This document shows, in pieces, positions 1-9,198 of a stretch of DNA of 64,000 bases. The stretch lies in NCBI RefSeq assembly GCF_000241325.1, contig NZ_BAEI01000088.1, positions 1-64,000 of the forward strand, written 5' to 3'. The translations under genes and the position numbers were made by a program. The notes under the pieces were generated by a model, which made no database searches, was not told the DNA's origin, and was given only the letters and a program-made list of their open reading frames with translations. Position 1 is the first letter of the stretch. Every line of letters begins with the position of its first letter. Source of the stretch: Gordonia polyisoprenivorans NBRC 16320 = JCM 10675 (GTDB taxonomy: Bacteria > Actinomycetota > Actinomycetes > Mycobacteriales > Mycobacteriaceae).

Positions 1-32
1 ATCCGGGGGAACCGCCTGTGCCAAAGCTGGTT

Positions 33-1883
33 TCAGGCCACCGGCCGAGCACACACCCGCGTGACCAGCGCTGCGGTGTCGCGCCGCAATACCTCTTCGA
101 GATCATCGGCGCGTCCGGCGGAGAGCAGACGTGAGCGGGCGGTGGCGTCGGGGTCGGGGATCACGACGAGCACGTCGTCGGTGGCGGTGAGGCCGTCGAC
201 GTAGTCGGTGATGGCATCGACGATCGAGTCTTCGTCAACGGCGTACAGGGTTTCCAGTGGCACCATCGGATGTCGCTCGCGCCAGCACGTCGCGAAACCT
301 CCATCAGGGGACACCGCGACCTCGACGTGCACCACCCGGACCTCCCGCCCGAAGGATCGGGCCCGGCGCAGCGCGTCGTCGACCGCGGTGCACGGCTGTG
401 ATACCGGCACCACGGCGATCCCCTGTCCGGCAAAGGAGCGGTGGGTGAGCGTCTTTCGTACGAGATCGGCGTGATGGTCGGCGGCGGCCGCGGCGACCCG
501 ACGCTTACGGTATGCATGCGAGACCGCCGACATCGACGCAACCAGCACGACGAGCACCACGATGACCCACAACGATCCCTCGTCGGCCTTCATCACGGTC
601 ACCACCACTGTGGCCAGGCCGGTCGCTGTGGCGCCGATCGCGTTGAGCGCCAAACGCCATCGCCACCCGCGAGTGCGCGCTGTCCACCAGTGCCGCACCA
701 AACCCAGTTGGGCCAGCGTGAATCCGATGAACACACAGATCGCGAACAACGGCACGAGCAGATTGACGTTGCCCTCGGTCACCGCGATCAGGATGCCGGC
801 GGCAACAGCGAGTACGAGCACGCCTTCGCGGTAGACACCGTGGGTGGCGCGGGTGAGCCGATGCGGCAGATAGTCGTCGGCGGCGACCACCTTCATCAGC
901 TGCGGCAGTCCACCGAAGCTGGTGTTGGCGGCCAACGCAAGCAGGATGACCGTCGCCGCCTGAATGACGTAATACAGTGCACCACGCCCGAATACGCCCT
1001 CGGTGATCTGCGAGAGCACGGTCACCCCGTCGCGCGGTTCGATGTGCAGGACCTCCACCAGCGCGGCCACCCCGAGCATCATGACGCCCAGCAGCACACC
1101 GAGTGCCACCTCGGCGTGCTGGGCACGTCGAACCCGATTCTGCCGGAACTGCGGGGTGGCGTTGGCGATGGCCTCGACACCGGTCAATGCGGCGCATCCG
1201 TTGGCGAATGCCTTGAGCACCAACAGGAGTCCGACGGTGGTGAGGGTGCCGGTGGTGTGTTCGACCGAGGAGTGGGTCGGGTGCCCGCCGGTGATCAGTC
1301 CGACGACGATGAGCGAGAGGATCGACACGATGAAGATCACCGTGGGCGCCATGAACACCATTGCGCTGCTGACGATGCCGCGGAGGTTCACCGCGGTGAT
1401 GAGCACCAGAACACCCAGACCGATCCACACGGTGTACGGCCGAGCCGCGGGGATCGCCGACGTCAGCGCCGCGGTCCCGGCCGCCACCGACACCGCGACG
1501 TTGAGCACGTAGTCGATGACCAGGGACGCCGCCGCCACCAGCGCCGGGCGCCGTCCGAGATAGCGCTTCGACGACGCATACGCCCCTCCCCCGTCGGGGA
1601 AGACCGCGATCAGCTGCCGATACGACGCGATCAGGATGGCGAGCAGGGCGACGATGGCCGCGCTGACCGGCAGCGTCAGCCCGAGGGCGTGGCTACCCGC
1701 GGCGGCCAGAACCACCACGATCGCCTCAGGGCCGTAGGCCACCGACGCCATCGCATCCAGCGACAGTGCGGCGAGTCCGGTGGTCGCGGTCAGACGACGT
1801 TTCTCGGCGGGGTCGGGCGGCTCCGGGGTCTGCGGTGTCGATCCGGAATCCGTCGGGGCGGTACGGGTGGCGATGTTCAGCAC
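33..1883 (-). CDS. APC-superfamily permease with C-terminal cytosolic domain
   Basis: A 616-residue integral membrane protein, GTG start at 1883. Residues about 30-460 carry roughly 12 hydrophobic segments. The first contains SLDAMASVAYGPEA, typical of APC permeases, and the loop SYRQLIAVFPDGGGAY resembles the KimA (YdaO) type of APC transporter. Residues about 470-616 are a soluble tail with alternating beta/alpha composition, as in KimA-like proteins. The family imports amino acids or, for KimA, K+ by proton symport; the substrate cannot be read from sequence. The gene stands alone, pointing out of the window's left end, 90 bp from the start of the neighbouring lipoprotein's 3' end. Confidence 0.85.
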   Translation of the reverse strand: MLNIATRTAPTDSGSTPQTPEPPDPAEKRRLTATTGLAALSLDAMASVAYGPEAIVVVLAAAGSHALGLTLPVSAAIVALLAILIASYRQLIAVFPDGGGAYASSKRYLGRRPALVAAASLVIDYVLNVAVSVAAGTAALTSAIPAARPYTVWIGLGVLVLITAVNLRGIVSSAMVFMAPTVIFIVSILSLIVVGLITGGHPTHSSVEHTTGTLTTVGLLLVLKAFANGCAALTGVEAIANATPQFRQNRVRRAQHAEVALGVLLGVMMLGVAALVEVLHIEPRDGVTVLSQITEGVFGRGALYYVIQAATVILLALAANTSFGGLPQLMKVVAADDYLPHRLTRATHGVYREGVLVLAVAAGILIAVTEGNVNLLVPLFAICVFIGFTLAQLGLVRHWWTARTRGWRWRLALNAIGATATGLATVVVTVMKADEGSLWVIVVLVVLVASMSAVSHAYRKRRVAAAAADHHADLVRKTLTHRSFAGQGIAVVPVSQPCTAVDDALRRARSFGREVRVVHVEVAVSPDGGFATCWRERHPMVPLETLYAVDEDSIVDAITDYVDGLTATDDVLVVIPDPDATARSRLLSAGRADDLEEVLRRDTAALVTRVCARPVA

Positions 1884-1973
1884 TGTGCCGTTCTACGTCC
1901 GCCAAGCGGGCGATACCGCGTTCCATACGATCTTTTGACGCTGCGCCGGTCATCGTTCACGGCAGCATGACGC

Positions 1974-3026
1974 TCAGCCCACCCGATACCGTGTGAAGCC
2001 TTGCCGGGCCAGAGTGAAGCCGTAGCCATGCGGGTTCTCGCAGGCGAGACCGGCCGAGCGCGAGTAGCAGATGATCGTCAGGTCGGGGCGGGGATTCCAG
2101 GTGACGGCGGTGCCGTAGTTCAACGTCGCTCCGACCTGGCGGTAGGCGCCCTGCACCAGCGACGCGCACACCGGCTTGTCGAAGTCCGCCCAGCCGAACA
2201 TCGTCGCGTTCGTCTCGTCCTGTCGGTCGTACACACCACAGGTGTCTTCGAGGGGTACCGGCACGCTGAACTTGGTCTCGCACAGCAGACTCGTCGACGT
2301 GCCGGAGCAGATGACGTTTCCCGATGGCAGGGCGAAGCCGAACGTCGAACCCGGACCGCCGTCGGCGAACTGGGAGGCGGGCAGCATTCGGTAGCTGCCT
2401 CGATCGATCACCGGATCGGCCGCGGTGGTCGTCGTGGTGGTTGATGTCTGTGGGCTCAGTTCCAGCCAGAGCCTGCCGTCGGCGATGACGTCGAGATCCG
2501 GAGTGGGCGTGACGGTTCCGTCCGAGACGGTGAACGTGACGTTCTTCCACGCGGGTTGCTCGACACCGCTGGATCGGGTGTCGACCGACGCGACGATGCG
2601 ATCAGGGGTGGCCGACGAGATCCGGATCTCGCGGAACTCGTACGGGCGGATCGCCGACAGTTTGCCGTCGACGAAGATCGCGAGTGCCTCGAACAGACTC
2701 GAGCCGGTACCTGCGGGGCGGTCCCGGTCACCGTTCTGGCCGGCGAGGATGGCGTAACCCAATCCCTTTTGGCAGGCGTCGAAGTTGGTGGCCTTCGGAT
2801 GAGTGTCGAGATGAGCCCACGTGTCCGGAGACGGTCCGCCGGTGGGCACCACGCCGCCGGCCAGCCAGCTCGGTGTGGGTGCACACGACGTGCTCGACGA
2901 TGCGGTGGCGGTTGCCGTCGCAGTGTGAGTGATCGTTGATGGCGCGGCCTGTTGCGAGCTGTGGCAGCCCGCCGTCACCACGAGCACACCGAGCATCACC
3001 GCCGATACACAGAGTCGCCGGAGCAC
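1974..3026 (-). CDS. Secreted lipoprotein of unknown function
   Basis: GTG start at 3026, chosen because AAAGGGAGG lies 5 nt upstream and the protein then begins with a basic residue pair, a hydrophobic stretch and the lipobox VVTAGC (Cys about residue 21). The mature protein (350 codons) starts with a Ser/Thr/Ala linker (about 22-50). A middle domain follows, then a short Thr-rich linker near residue 245 (TSTTTTTTAA). The C-terminal Cys-containing domain (about 255-350, with SGNVICSGT and AGLACENPHGYGF) resembles domains of unknown function in secreted actinobacterial proteins. I do not recognise a biochemical role. Probably anchored on the outer face of the cytoplasmic membrane. The longer reading frame upstream of 3026 runs through repeat DNA and is not coding. 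Confidence 0.8.
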   Translation of the reverse strand: MLRRLCVSAVMLGVLVVTAGCHSSQQAAPSTITHTATATATASSSTSCAPTPSWLAGGVVPTGGPSPDTWAHLDTHPKATNFDACQKGLGYAILAGQNGDRDRPAGTGSSLFEALAIFVDGKLSAIRPYEFREIRISSATPDRIVASVDTRSSGVEQPAWKNVTFTVSDGTVTPTPDLDVIADGRLWLELSPQTSTTTTTTAADPVIDRGSYRMLPASQFADGGPGSTFGFALPSGNVICSGTSTSLLCETKFSVPVPLEDTCGVYDRQDETNATMFGWADFDKPVCASLVQGAYRQVGATLNYGTAVTWNPRPDLTIICYSRSAGLACENPHGYGFTLARQGFTRYRVG

Positions 3027-3160
3027 GAGGCCTCCCTTTCGTCGACGCTTGTGGTCACAGTATCGTGCTTTCGCGGACGTATTCTCGATCTGCCTTCTCG
3101 CGCGTCGTTCGTCGATCTCTCCGAACGACAGAAGGGGTTGGAACCAGCTCTGACACAACA

Positions 3161-3551
3161 GGTCTCGAGGATCGGCGCTAGCGCGCCTCACACCTCGACC
3201 ACCGGGAGGAAGGGACCGGCGGGTTGGCCAATGTCGGACGATCGAATGACGTCGGTGGTGCGGCACCAGCAGTGGCGCAGGAGGTCTCGAGGCTCGGCGC
3301 TGGCGCGCCTCACACCTCGACCAGCGGGAGGAAGAGCCCGGCGGGTTGGCCAATGTCGGACGATCGAATGACGTCGGTGGTGCGGCACCAGCAGTGGCGC
3401 AGGAGGTCTCGAGGCTCGGCGCTGGCGCGCCTCACACCTCGACCAGCGGGAGGAAGGCGCGGTACCATACGGCGCGACAGCGGAAGTACGGAACCAGCAG
3501 CAGCACAGGAGGTCTCGAGGCTCGGCGCTGGCGCGCCTCACACCTCGACCA
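3161..3551. repeat. Four copies of a 41-bp element, partly in 122-bp tandem units
   Basis: Copies at 3161-3201, 3283-3323, 3405-3445 and 3511-3551, spaced 122, 122 and 106 bp apart. Each begins GGTCTCGAGG and ends CACCTCGACCA, so the ends are roughly complementary and can fold around a GC-rich centre. The spacer between copies 1-2 and 2-3 (with GGCCAATGTCGGACGATCG) is almost identical, so this is a true 122-bp tandem duplication. A divergent fifth copy is at 29824-29870. The array lies between the 3' end of a glycosyltransferase and the lipoprotein promoter. Nothing else coding is visible in the 3027-3571 gap; the many reading frames across it are by-products of the repeat. Confidence 0.9.
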
Positions 3552-3571
3552 CCGACTATAGGGGGCGGGCG

Positions 3572-4702
3572 TCAGTGACCGGGGGTCGGGGGGCGACGCA
3601 GGATGAGGGATTCGACGGCCTCGTGAGGGACGCGGTCGTGCCACCGGGCGGCGTTGGTGTCGTAGAGTCGCTCGCCTTCCTTGCGGGCCATCTCGGCGTC
3701 GAGGAGGTATTCGCGGCAGCGGGCCACGAATTCGGCGTCGTCGTCGTACGGGGTGAGGCCGAAAACCGGACCCAGGGAGCCGATGGCGGCCGAGGTCCCG
3801 ACGACGGGCAGACCGATGCTCGCGGAATCGAGGAGTTTCACGCGCACCCCACCGCCGGTGCGCACGGGGGCGATAAGTGCACGACAGGTGCTCAGGAAGG
3901 CGGTGATGTCGTCGACAAAGCCGAGGTCGCGGACGCCGTCCGGCAGGGTCGGTTGTTTGGCGCCGGCTTTCGGGGCGCCGATGACGCAGAGTTCAGCTCC
4001 GTCGATGCCCTTCGAGATCTCCGGCCACAGACGCAGTGCCTCGAGGAAGGCTTCCTGGTTCGGCGGCCATCCCCGAGTACCCATGAATGCCAGTCGCGGG
4101 GGCGCGATGTCGCGATGGGCAGGAACCCCGGGCGGCAGGGTGAGATCGATCCATCGTGCGTTCGGAACACCGTTGTCGCGGTAGTACTGCGCTTCGTCGA
4201 GGTCGTAGCCACCGAGTGCGTCGGCCTTGCGGGCGACCCGCAACTCGTCGGCGGTGATGCGCGGCGCCTCGAGCCGACCGATGGTCCCGCGGGTCAGCTT
4301 CCACACCGACGACTCCGGATTGACGGTGCTGATGACGAACGGTGCCGAGACACTGTGGCGCGAACGCAGAAACGCTTCCGCCATGTACGAGTGCTCGGCG
4401 AAATAGACGTCGCTGCAGGTGGCGTCGAGAGCATCAACCAACTCGTCGACGTCGTAGCGGACGTGGCACAGACTGCGGCGCGTCGTCACGCTCTGCCACG
4501 CCAAGGACGGGCCCTTCACCGCCGGTTTGGGCACCCGGACGATACTGCCGTCGGCGTTCGGTCCAATCCCCTTGCCCGACAGACACACCGCACGCACATC
4601 GAAGTTCTCCCGGGCGATGTCCATCACGACCCGCGACAGCGCGATGTCTCCGCCGTGCTCGTGCTCGGGGTCCTTCGACAACAGAAAGGTCACCGACGTC
4701 AT
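3572..4702 (-). CDS. GT-B glycosyltransferase (family 4-like)
   Basis: Start ATG at 4702, one base after the upstream flippase stop (TGA-G-ATG), giving 376 residues that begin MTSVTFLLSKDPEHEHGGD. The C-terminal half has the GT4 donor-binding layout: APKAG, then GFVDDITAFLSTCRALIAPV, then a Gly-rich GGGVRVKLLDSASIGLPVV segment. In the family this domain binds a nucleotide-sugar donor. There is no signal peptide, so it is probably cytosolic or membrane-peripheral and extends a lipid-linked oligosaccharide. It is the last gene of a run of five tightly spaced genes (8918 to 3572) with a flippase and two more sugar-modifying enzymes. Donor and linkage are unknown. Longer upstream reading would overlap the flippase and is rejected. 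Confidence 0.85.
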   Translation of the reverse strand: MTSVTFLLSKDPEHEHGGDIALSRVVMDIARENFDVRAVCLSGKGIGPNADGSIVRVPKPAVKGPSLAWQSVTTRRSLCHVRYDVDELVDALDATCSDVYFAEHSYMAEAFLRSRHSVSAPFVISTVNPESSVWKLTRGTIGRLEAPRITADELRVARKADALGGYDLDEAQYYRDNGVPNARWIDLTLPPGVPAHRDIAPPRLAFMGTRGWPPNQEAFLEALRLWPEISKGIDGAELCVIGAPKAGAKQPTLPDGVRDLGFVDDITAFLSTCRALIAPVRTGGGVRVKLLDSASIGLPVVGTSAAIGSLGPVFGLTPYDDDAEFVARCREYLLDAEMARKEGERLYDTNAARWHDRVPHEAVESLILRRPPTPGH

Positions 4703-4703
4703 C

Positions 4704-5921
4704 TCATTCACCCTCTCTGACAGTCTGTTCCGGCACTGCCACAGCCTGCTCGGCTTCCACCGCGGGAATCGGACGGCGCACTGCGGCGAGGTAGATGGCC
4801 AGCAGTAGCGCATCGGTCACCACCGACGCAATACATGCACCGATCGATCCCCAGTGCGCCAACGCGAACACGAGCAGCAGCTTGATCGGGGCGAGCACGC
4901 CGGCGGCAACGCTGCGGACGATGTCGCGTCGTTGCACGTACAACACCGTCATCAGGACGAAGTTGACCACCCGCATCGCGACGAACACCCCGATGATCAC
5001 CAGCGACCACGCCAGCTGTGTCGAGAACGGTGTGGCCAACATGACCAGGCCTGCGGCAATCACCGATCCGGATGTCGCCACCGCCACGGCGGCAATGTGT
5101 TTCGTGGGTGGACCGGCGCTCAGCGCACCTCCGGCCGCGCGTAGCGGCTCGTGATAGGTGTTGCCCAACGCCATGCCGAGTTGGGCTGCAGCCCAACCGA
5201 CGGTGCTGGCGATCGCGTAGTACCCGGCGATGTCGGAATCGGTGAGGGCACCGAGCAGCAGGATGTCGCCCTGCATGTACGCGGCGTTGGCCAGGTGCTC
5301 GGCGAACAGCACTGCGATCAGCCGCGGATGGCCGGGAATGCCGGGGCGGTTGCCCGGCACCAGCATCAGCCCACGCGCGGCGACCACCACGTACGGCAGG
5401 GCGTAGAGCATGCTGGCGGCCGTCAGGTTCGGATGCGGTGCCACCAGAAGGTATCCGGCGCCGAGAACGATGCTGGAGAACTGGCGGATGGTGTCCATCC
5501 GCATCACCCGATCGGGGTGTCCGTCGCGCAGCGGGGCGCTCTTGACCGCGTTGAACACGATCTCGCCGCCACCGACGACCAGCGCGAACCACGCGAGATA
5601 GGAGAACGGCGAGCATGCCGCGCCGGCAATCATCAATCCGATGCCGAGCAGTGCCCGGGAGGCGCGTTCGGTGAGGAAACGTTCCTTGGACTCGCGGATC
5701 GCGCGGACGTTGAACGGATTGTCCAGTGGCGCGGCGATGATCGCGCCCAAAGCGAAACCCATCGCGTACTGTCCGTACGATCCGACACCGAGGTGGGCGA
5801 CGACCACAATGGTCCACAGCAACCCGGAGGCACGGCCACCGTAGGCCCACCCGGCGGCGACCACCGCCTTGATCACGTTGCGGCGACCATCAACGGGAGC
5901 AGGGGCGTCGGTCACCGTCAC
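4704..5921 (-). CDS. Wzx-like polysaccharide flippase (MVF/MOP superfamily)
   Basis: A 405-residue multispanning protein with about 12 hydrophobic segments, e.g. LLWTIVVVAHLGVGSYGQYAM near the N-terminus, as in PST/Wzx flippases that move undecaprenyl-linked repeat units across the membrane. I place the start at GTG 5921, which overlaps the upstream TGA as GTGA, a translational-coupling arrangement. A start at 5984 would overlap the upstream gene by 67 bp. The residue context (YGQYAMGFALGAIIAAPLDNPFN) is typical of the first two helices. It lies between two glycosyltransferases, consistent with a Wzx/Wzy pathway. Family assignment is by topology and context; MATE-like drug export is unlikely here. 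Confidence 0.78.
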   Translation of the reverse strand: MTVTDAPAPVDGRRNVIKAVVAAGWAYGGRASGLLWTIVVVAHLGVGSYGQYAMGFALGAIIAAPLDNPFNVRAIRESKERFLTERASRALLGIGLMIAGAACSPFSYLAWFALVVGGGEIVFNAVKSAPLRDGHPDRVMRMDTIRQFSSIVLGAGYLLVAPHPNLTAASMLYALPYVVVAARGLMLVPGNRPGIPGHPRLIAVLFAEHLANAAYMQGDILLLGALTDSDIAGYYAIASTVGWAAAQLGMALGNTYHEPLRAAGGALSAGPPTKHIAAVAVATSGSVIAAGLVMLATPFSTQLAWSLVIIGVFVAMRVVNFVLMTVLYVQRRDIVRSVAAGVLAPIKLLLVFALAHWGSIGACIASVVTDALLLAIYLAAVRRPIPAVEAEQAVAVPEQTVREGE

Positions 5922-7072
5922 CGCGACCCCGCAGGCTTCGGTGAACTCTCTGACGCCGATGACTTTTCGAGCACCGACGACCACACCGAGACATAGCCCC
6001 CGATCACGGTGTCGGGTTCACGCAGCTTGCGCATACCTTCCACGCTCGCGGCCATCACCGCCAAACGCTCGGTGTCGTCGATGATCTCGACGATCTTGCC
6101 GGCGAGCGCTGCGGGTGTCTGCTCAGCCGTGACGCCCTCGTCGATCGCCACAGCCCCACCCTCGGCCCCCAACTCTCGCAGCGCACCGTGACCGGTGGTG
6201 ACGATCGGCGTCAGGTGACTGATGGCGTCGGCGACGACACCCGACGACGGATACGCGGTGCCGTACGGGCTGCGATCGCCGTACGGCACCACCAGCGCCC
6301 GGATGGACGCGAAGTAGCCGGCCATCTCCTCCTCGGCCAGCCCGCCGAGGATCTCGATGCCGTCACGGCGTGGCAGGTTTTCGGTCCCGCGGCCGGCGAT
6401 CCGGATCGCGATGTCGTCGGGCAATTCGTCGCGCAGTCGTTCGACGTGCTCGAATCCCTTGCCCCGGTACACGAGTCCGAAAAGCCCGACGGCGCGCGGA
6501 CGGCCGGGTGCGGCTGGCATCTCCGGCATGGCGCGCACCGTCAGGGGTGCGACGTGCACCGTGGCGTCCGGATACCGCTCCCGCAGCGATTGTGCACCGA
6601 TCACGCTGGTGCCGAACAGAATCCGATCACCGAACACACCTCGCTCGACACGACGTGACACCGCCCGCATCGGGAAGTGCAGGCCATGGTTGAGCAGTCG
6701 CCGGCGCTGAAGGAATCGGGTGCGCGCAGGCCACCACACCAGTCCGGGCGGGTCGTGCACCGTCGCGGAGATCGCCAGCTTGGCCGACGCCACGAAACCA
6801 GCTGTAGGCCAGAAGGATTCCACCGACCCGCCGGAGAACTCGGCATGCAGTACGGTCGGCCGGTCGGACGCCGCGATCAACTCGGTCAGGTGTCGACGCC
6901 GACGACGCAGGTCGGCCACGGTGTCGGACCCCGGGCTCCCGTGTCGGACCTCGATCACCTCGGCAACGTGGCCACGTAACGTCTCGGCAAATCGCACCGA
7001 ATAGGAGCCCACCCCACCGCATTCGGCGCGCGGGCCCACGTGGATCACCCGTAGATCCGCCAACTCTGCCAT
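5918..7072 (-). CDS. GT-B glycosyltransferase
   Basis: ATG at 7072 gives 384 residues starting MAELADLRVIHVGPRAECGG; the Gly-rich GGVGSYS turn is the usual acceptor-side loop of GT4 enzymes. The C-terminal half contains GLFGLVYRGKGFEHVERL, then IRIAGRG, then ALVVPYGDRSPYGTAYPSSGVVADA, matching the donor-binding domain of this fold. The upstream acetyltransferase stops 11 bp before this start. Together with its neighbours it should assemble a cell-surface oligosaccharide in the cytoplasm. The specific sugar is not readable. The longer frame up to 7276 is antisense-like, Arg/His-rich noise inside the neighbouring gene. Confidence 0.83.
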   Translation of the reverse strand: MAELADLRVIHVGPRAECGGVGSYSVRFAETLRGHVAEVIEVRHGSPGSDTVADLRRRRRHLTELIAASDRPTVLHAEFSGGSVESFWPTAGFVASAKLAISATVHDPPGLVWWPARTRFLQRRRLLNHGLHFPMRAVSRRVERGVFGDRILFGTSVIGAQSLRERYPDATVHVAPLTVRAMPEMPAAPGRPRAVGLFGLVYRGKGFEHVERLRDELPDDIAIRIAGRGTENLPRRDGIEILGGLAEEEMAGYFASIRALVVPYGDRSPYGTAYPSSGVVADAISHLTPIVTTGHGALRELGAEGGAVAIDEGVTAEQTPAALAGKIVEIIDDTERLAVMAASVEGMRKLREPDTVIGGYVSVWSSVLEKSSASESSPKPAGSR

Positions 7073-7083
7073 CACAGTCGGCG

Positions 7084-7713
7084 TCAGTAGAACAGCGGCC
7101 GGTACTTGGGCCGGTATCGGAGCGCGGTCTCGGGACGTTTGGAGATGACGCGGGCGGGCACCCCACCGACGATGTCGAGATCGGCGACATCCTTGCCGAC
7201 CATGGCGCACGCCGCGACCACCGCACCGCGACCGATGCTCACACCGCTGACAATGGTTGCACGACTGGCGATCCACACGTAGTCACCGATGTAGACCGGC
7301 TCGATGACGGGCACGAACTCCGGGCTGGCCGGGTCGTGTTTGCCGGCGATGATCTGGGTGTCGCTGGCGATCACCACGTTGTCGCCGATGCAGATCCCCG
7401 ACCGGGCGTCGAAGAGCACCCGGAATCCGATGGAGCAGGCCTCGCCGATCCGGATCTGATCGATGTCGAAGACCTGGCAGCCACGCAGGATCGAGGTGTC
7501 CTTGCCGATCTTGGCGCCGAACAGCCGCAGGAAGGCCTGCCGGATGGTGTGCGACGGGATGAAGGTGATGAGGTTGTTGTACAGCAGGATTCCGACGCGA
7601 TTGCGCGCCTTGGCGATCGTGGAGATGTCGTTGAACGAGTATCTCGGCGTGAAATCGTCCCGTTCGGGGACGGTGACGCTCGCCGGGGCGGCCACGGTCT
7701 CGTTGTCGCTCAC
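7084..7713 (-). CDS. Hexapeptide-repeat acyltransferase (WcaF-like)
   Basis: A 209-residue protein with a left-handed beta-helix signature in the C-terminal two thirds: GKDTSILRGCQVF, IGEACSIGFRVLF, IGDNVVIASDTQI, IGDYVWIASRATIV and IGRGAVVAA. A catalytic-type His is in AGKHDP, and the end is GGVPARVISKRPE, the standard closing loop of sugar O-acetyltransferases such as WcaF and NodL. It probably transfers acetyl from acetyl-CoA to a sugar of the growing repeat unit. The ATG at 7713 overlaps the upstream glycosyltransferase stop (ATGA), so the two are co-translated. Acetyl is inferred from family habit. Confidence 0.85.
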   Translation of the reverse strand: MSDNETVAAPASVTVPERDDFTPRYSFNDISTIAKARNRVGILLYNNLITFIPSHTIRQAFLRLFGAKIGKDTSILRGCQVFDIDQIRIGEACSIGFRVLFDARSGICIGDNVVIASDTQIIAGKHDPASPEFVPVIEPVYIGDYVWIASRATIVSGVSIGRGAVVAACAMVGKDVADLDIVGGVPARVISKRPETALRYRPKYRPLFY

Positions 7714-8918
7714 ACCATCTCCTTTGCCGATGCTGCCGGTCCGAGGTCGGTCGGGCGGAGTTCTGTCGCTCCGGGCTCTGCAGGTTTGGGGCCGGGAGTG
7801 CTCTCGTCGATCACCCGTCGGATCTCACTGATGAAGGCGCTCTCGTCGAACTTGTGCACGTGATGGCGGATGACGTCGGTATCCCAGTCCATCGCCACCA
7901 CCCGGTCCACCGCGTCACGGATCTGCTCTGGTTCGGGCTCGTCGAAGAATTCACCGTTGATGCCCTCGACGACGGTGTCGAGGAATCCACCCCATCGCAA
8001 CACCACACACGGCTTGCCGTACATCCCGCCCTCGAGTGGGGTCAGCCCGTAATCCTCGTAACTCGCCGCGACGACCGCGGCGCAGTGCTGATACAGCCAC
8101 GCCATCTCGGCGTCGGTGAGGTCTTGCAGCATGGTCACATTGTCGGGGCAGATCGCTTGCAGTGCATCTTTTTCCGGACCTCGTCCAACGACGACGAGGC
8201 GACGCCCGCTGCCCCGGAAGGCCTCGATGACCTTGTCGACGTTCTTGTAGGACAGCAGCCGCGAGATACACAGGAAGAAGGGGGCGTCGGTCAGCGACGC
8301 GTCGGGCGATACCGCACCCTCGACCGGGGCGGGCGCGGTGACCGGCGCGGAGACCACGGTCGAGCTGAGTCCATAGGTGGTGCGGATGCGGTCACGGACC
8401 GCATTGGAGATCGCCAGGTAGCGATCGCAGCTGTAGGCGGCGCGACGGTCCCACCGTTTGAGTCCCGGTCCCATCGCCGACATGGCGAACCGTTTGAGTG
8501 TGCTCGGCGTCTCCCCGAGGTACACGTCGGTCTGATACAGCCAGCGCGCAGGCGAATAGCAGTAGACGATCTTGGTTCCGGTCGTGGAGAAGCCGTGCGC
8601 CCACCCGCTGGTGCTGGTGAGCACGATGTCGGCGTCGATGACCATTCGTGATGCGGCAAACGGCAAGAGCGGCAACGCAGCCCGATGATTCTTGCGCAGG
8701 AATCCGATTCGGTTCACCGGCGAGGTCACGACGGTCTTGTCGGCGAACTCCGGATAGGTCTGATCGGGTTCGAAGAGCAGCGTGTGGATCACCGCGTCCG
8801 GGAAGGCCCGGCTCAGCGACAGCACCACCTTCTCCGCTCCCCCGCGCTGGGTCAGATAGTCGTGCGCTATGGCGATCCTTGGACGAGGAGCGTCATCAGT
8901 AACCACGGGTCCATCCAT
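7710..8918 (-). CDS. Family 4 glycosyltransferase, probable mannosyltransferase type
   Basis: ATG at 8918 gives 402 residues (MDGPVVTDDAPRPRIAIAHDY...). The N-terminal domain has the RGGAEKVVLSLSRAFPDA motif common in GT4 enzymes of O-antigen and exopolysaccharide clusters. The C-terminal domain has FFLCISRLLSYKNVDKVIEA, VVGRGPEKDAL and the EDYGLTPLEGGMYGKPCV donor-binding segment with the E-x7-E spacing that binds the nucleotide sugar. Similar proteins near gmd genes often use GDP-mannose, so a mannosyl donor is plausible but inferred. First gene of the five-gene run ending at 3572; 280 bp of non-coding DNA separate it from the upstream glycosidase, so a promoter probably lies at 8919-9198, where I see no further gene. 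Confidence 0.86.
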   Translation of the reverse strand: MDGPVVTDDAPRPRIAIAHDYLTQRGGAEKVVLSLSRAFPDAVIHTLLFEPDQTYPEFADKTVVTSPVNRIGFLRKNHRAALPLLPFAASRMVIDADIVLTSTSGWAHGFSTTGTKIVYCYSPARWLYQTDVYLGETPSTLKRFAMSAMGPGLKRWDRRAAYSCDRYLAISNAVRDRIRTTYGLSSTVVSAPVTAPAPVEGAVSPDASLTDAPFFLCISRLLSYKNVDKVIEAFRGSGRRLVVVGRGPEKDALQAICPDNVTMLQDLTDAEMAWLYQHCAAVVAASYEDYGLTPLEGGMYGKPCVVLRWGGFLDTVVEGINGEFFDEPEPEQIRDAVDRVVAMDWDTDVIRHHVHKFDESAFISEIRRVIDESTPGPKPAEPGATELRPTDLGPAASAKEMV

Positions 8919-9198
8919 TCTCTGTGAGTACGCAGCAACACCGATCGCCGTGGCAGGCCAAGGCAGATGCACACGACCGCCACCTACGGGCGCATGCACA
9001 ATTCGAACCACGGAATCGGTCAGTGCGTGCTGGGAATGCCACCGCATCCCTGGGACAGGGGAAACGCTAACACCGCTTCGGATGATCGGCATCTCGAATG
9101 CATTGTGACCGGCATCTCTCGCGCATTCTGTAACGCCACTTACACGCGGTACGAAAACCATTCTTTGTTTCACATTCGGATTCCGAAGAATCCGGCGA

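Noticed and set aside
33-1883. Simple amino-acid permease with a firm substrate
   Set aside because: KimA-like features make K+ equally possible, so no substrate or symbol is assigned.
441-1970. 509-codon open frame on the plus strand opposite the permease
   Set aside because: His/Arg/Gln-rich antisense frame typical of high-GC DNA; the minus strand encodes a well-formed permease.
3161-3551. CRISPR array
   Set aside because: Repeats are 41 bp with near-identical 65-81-bp spacers and no cas genes; a tandem duplication, not CRISPR.
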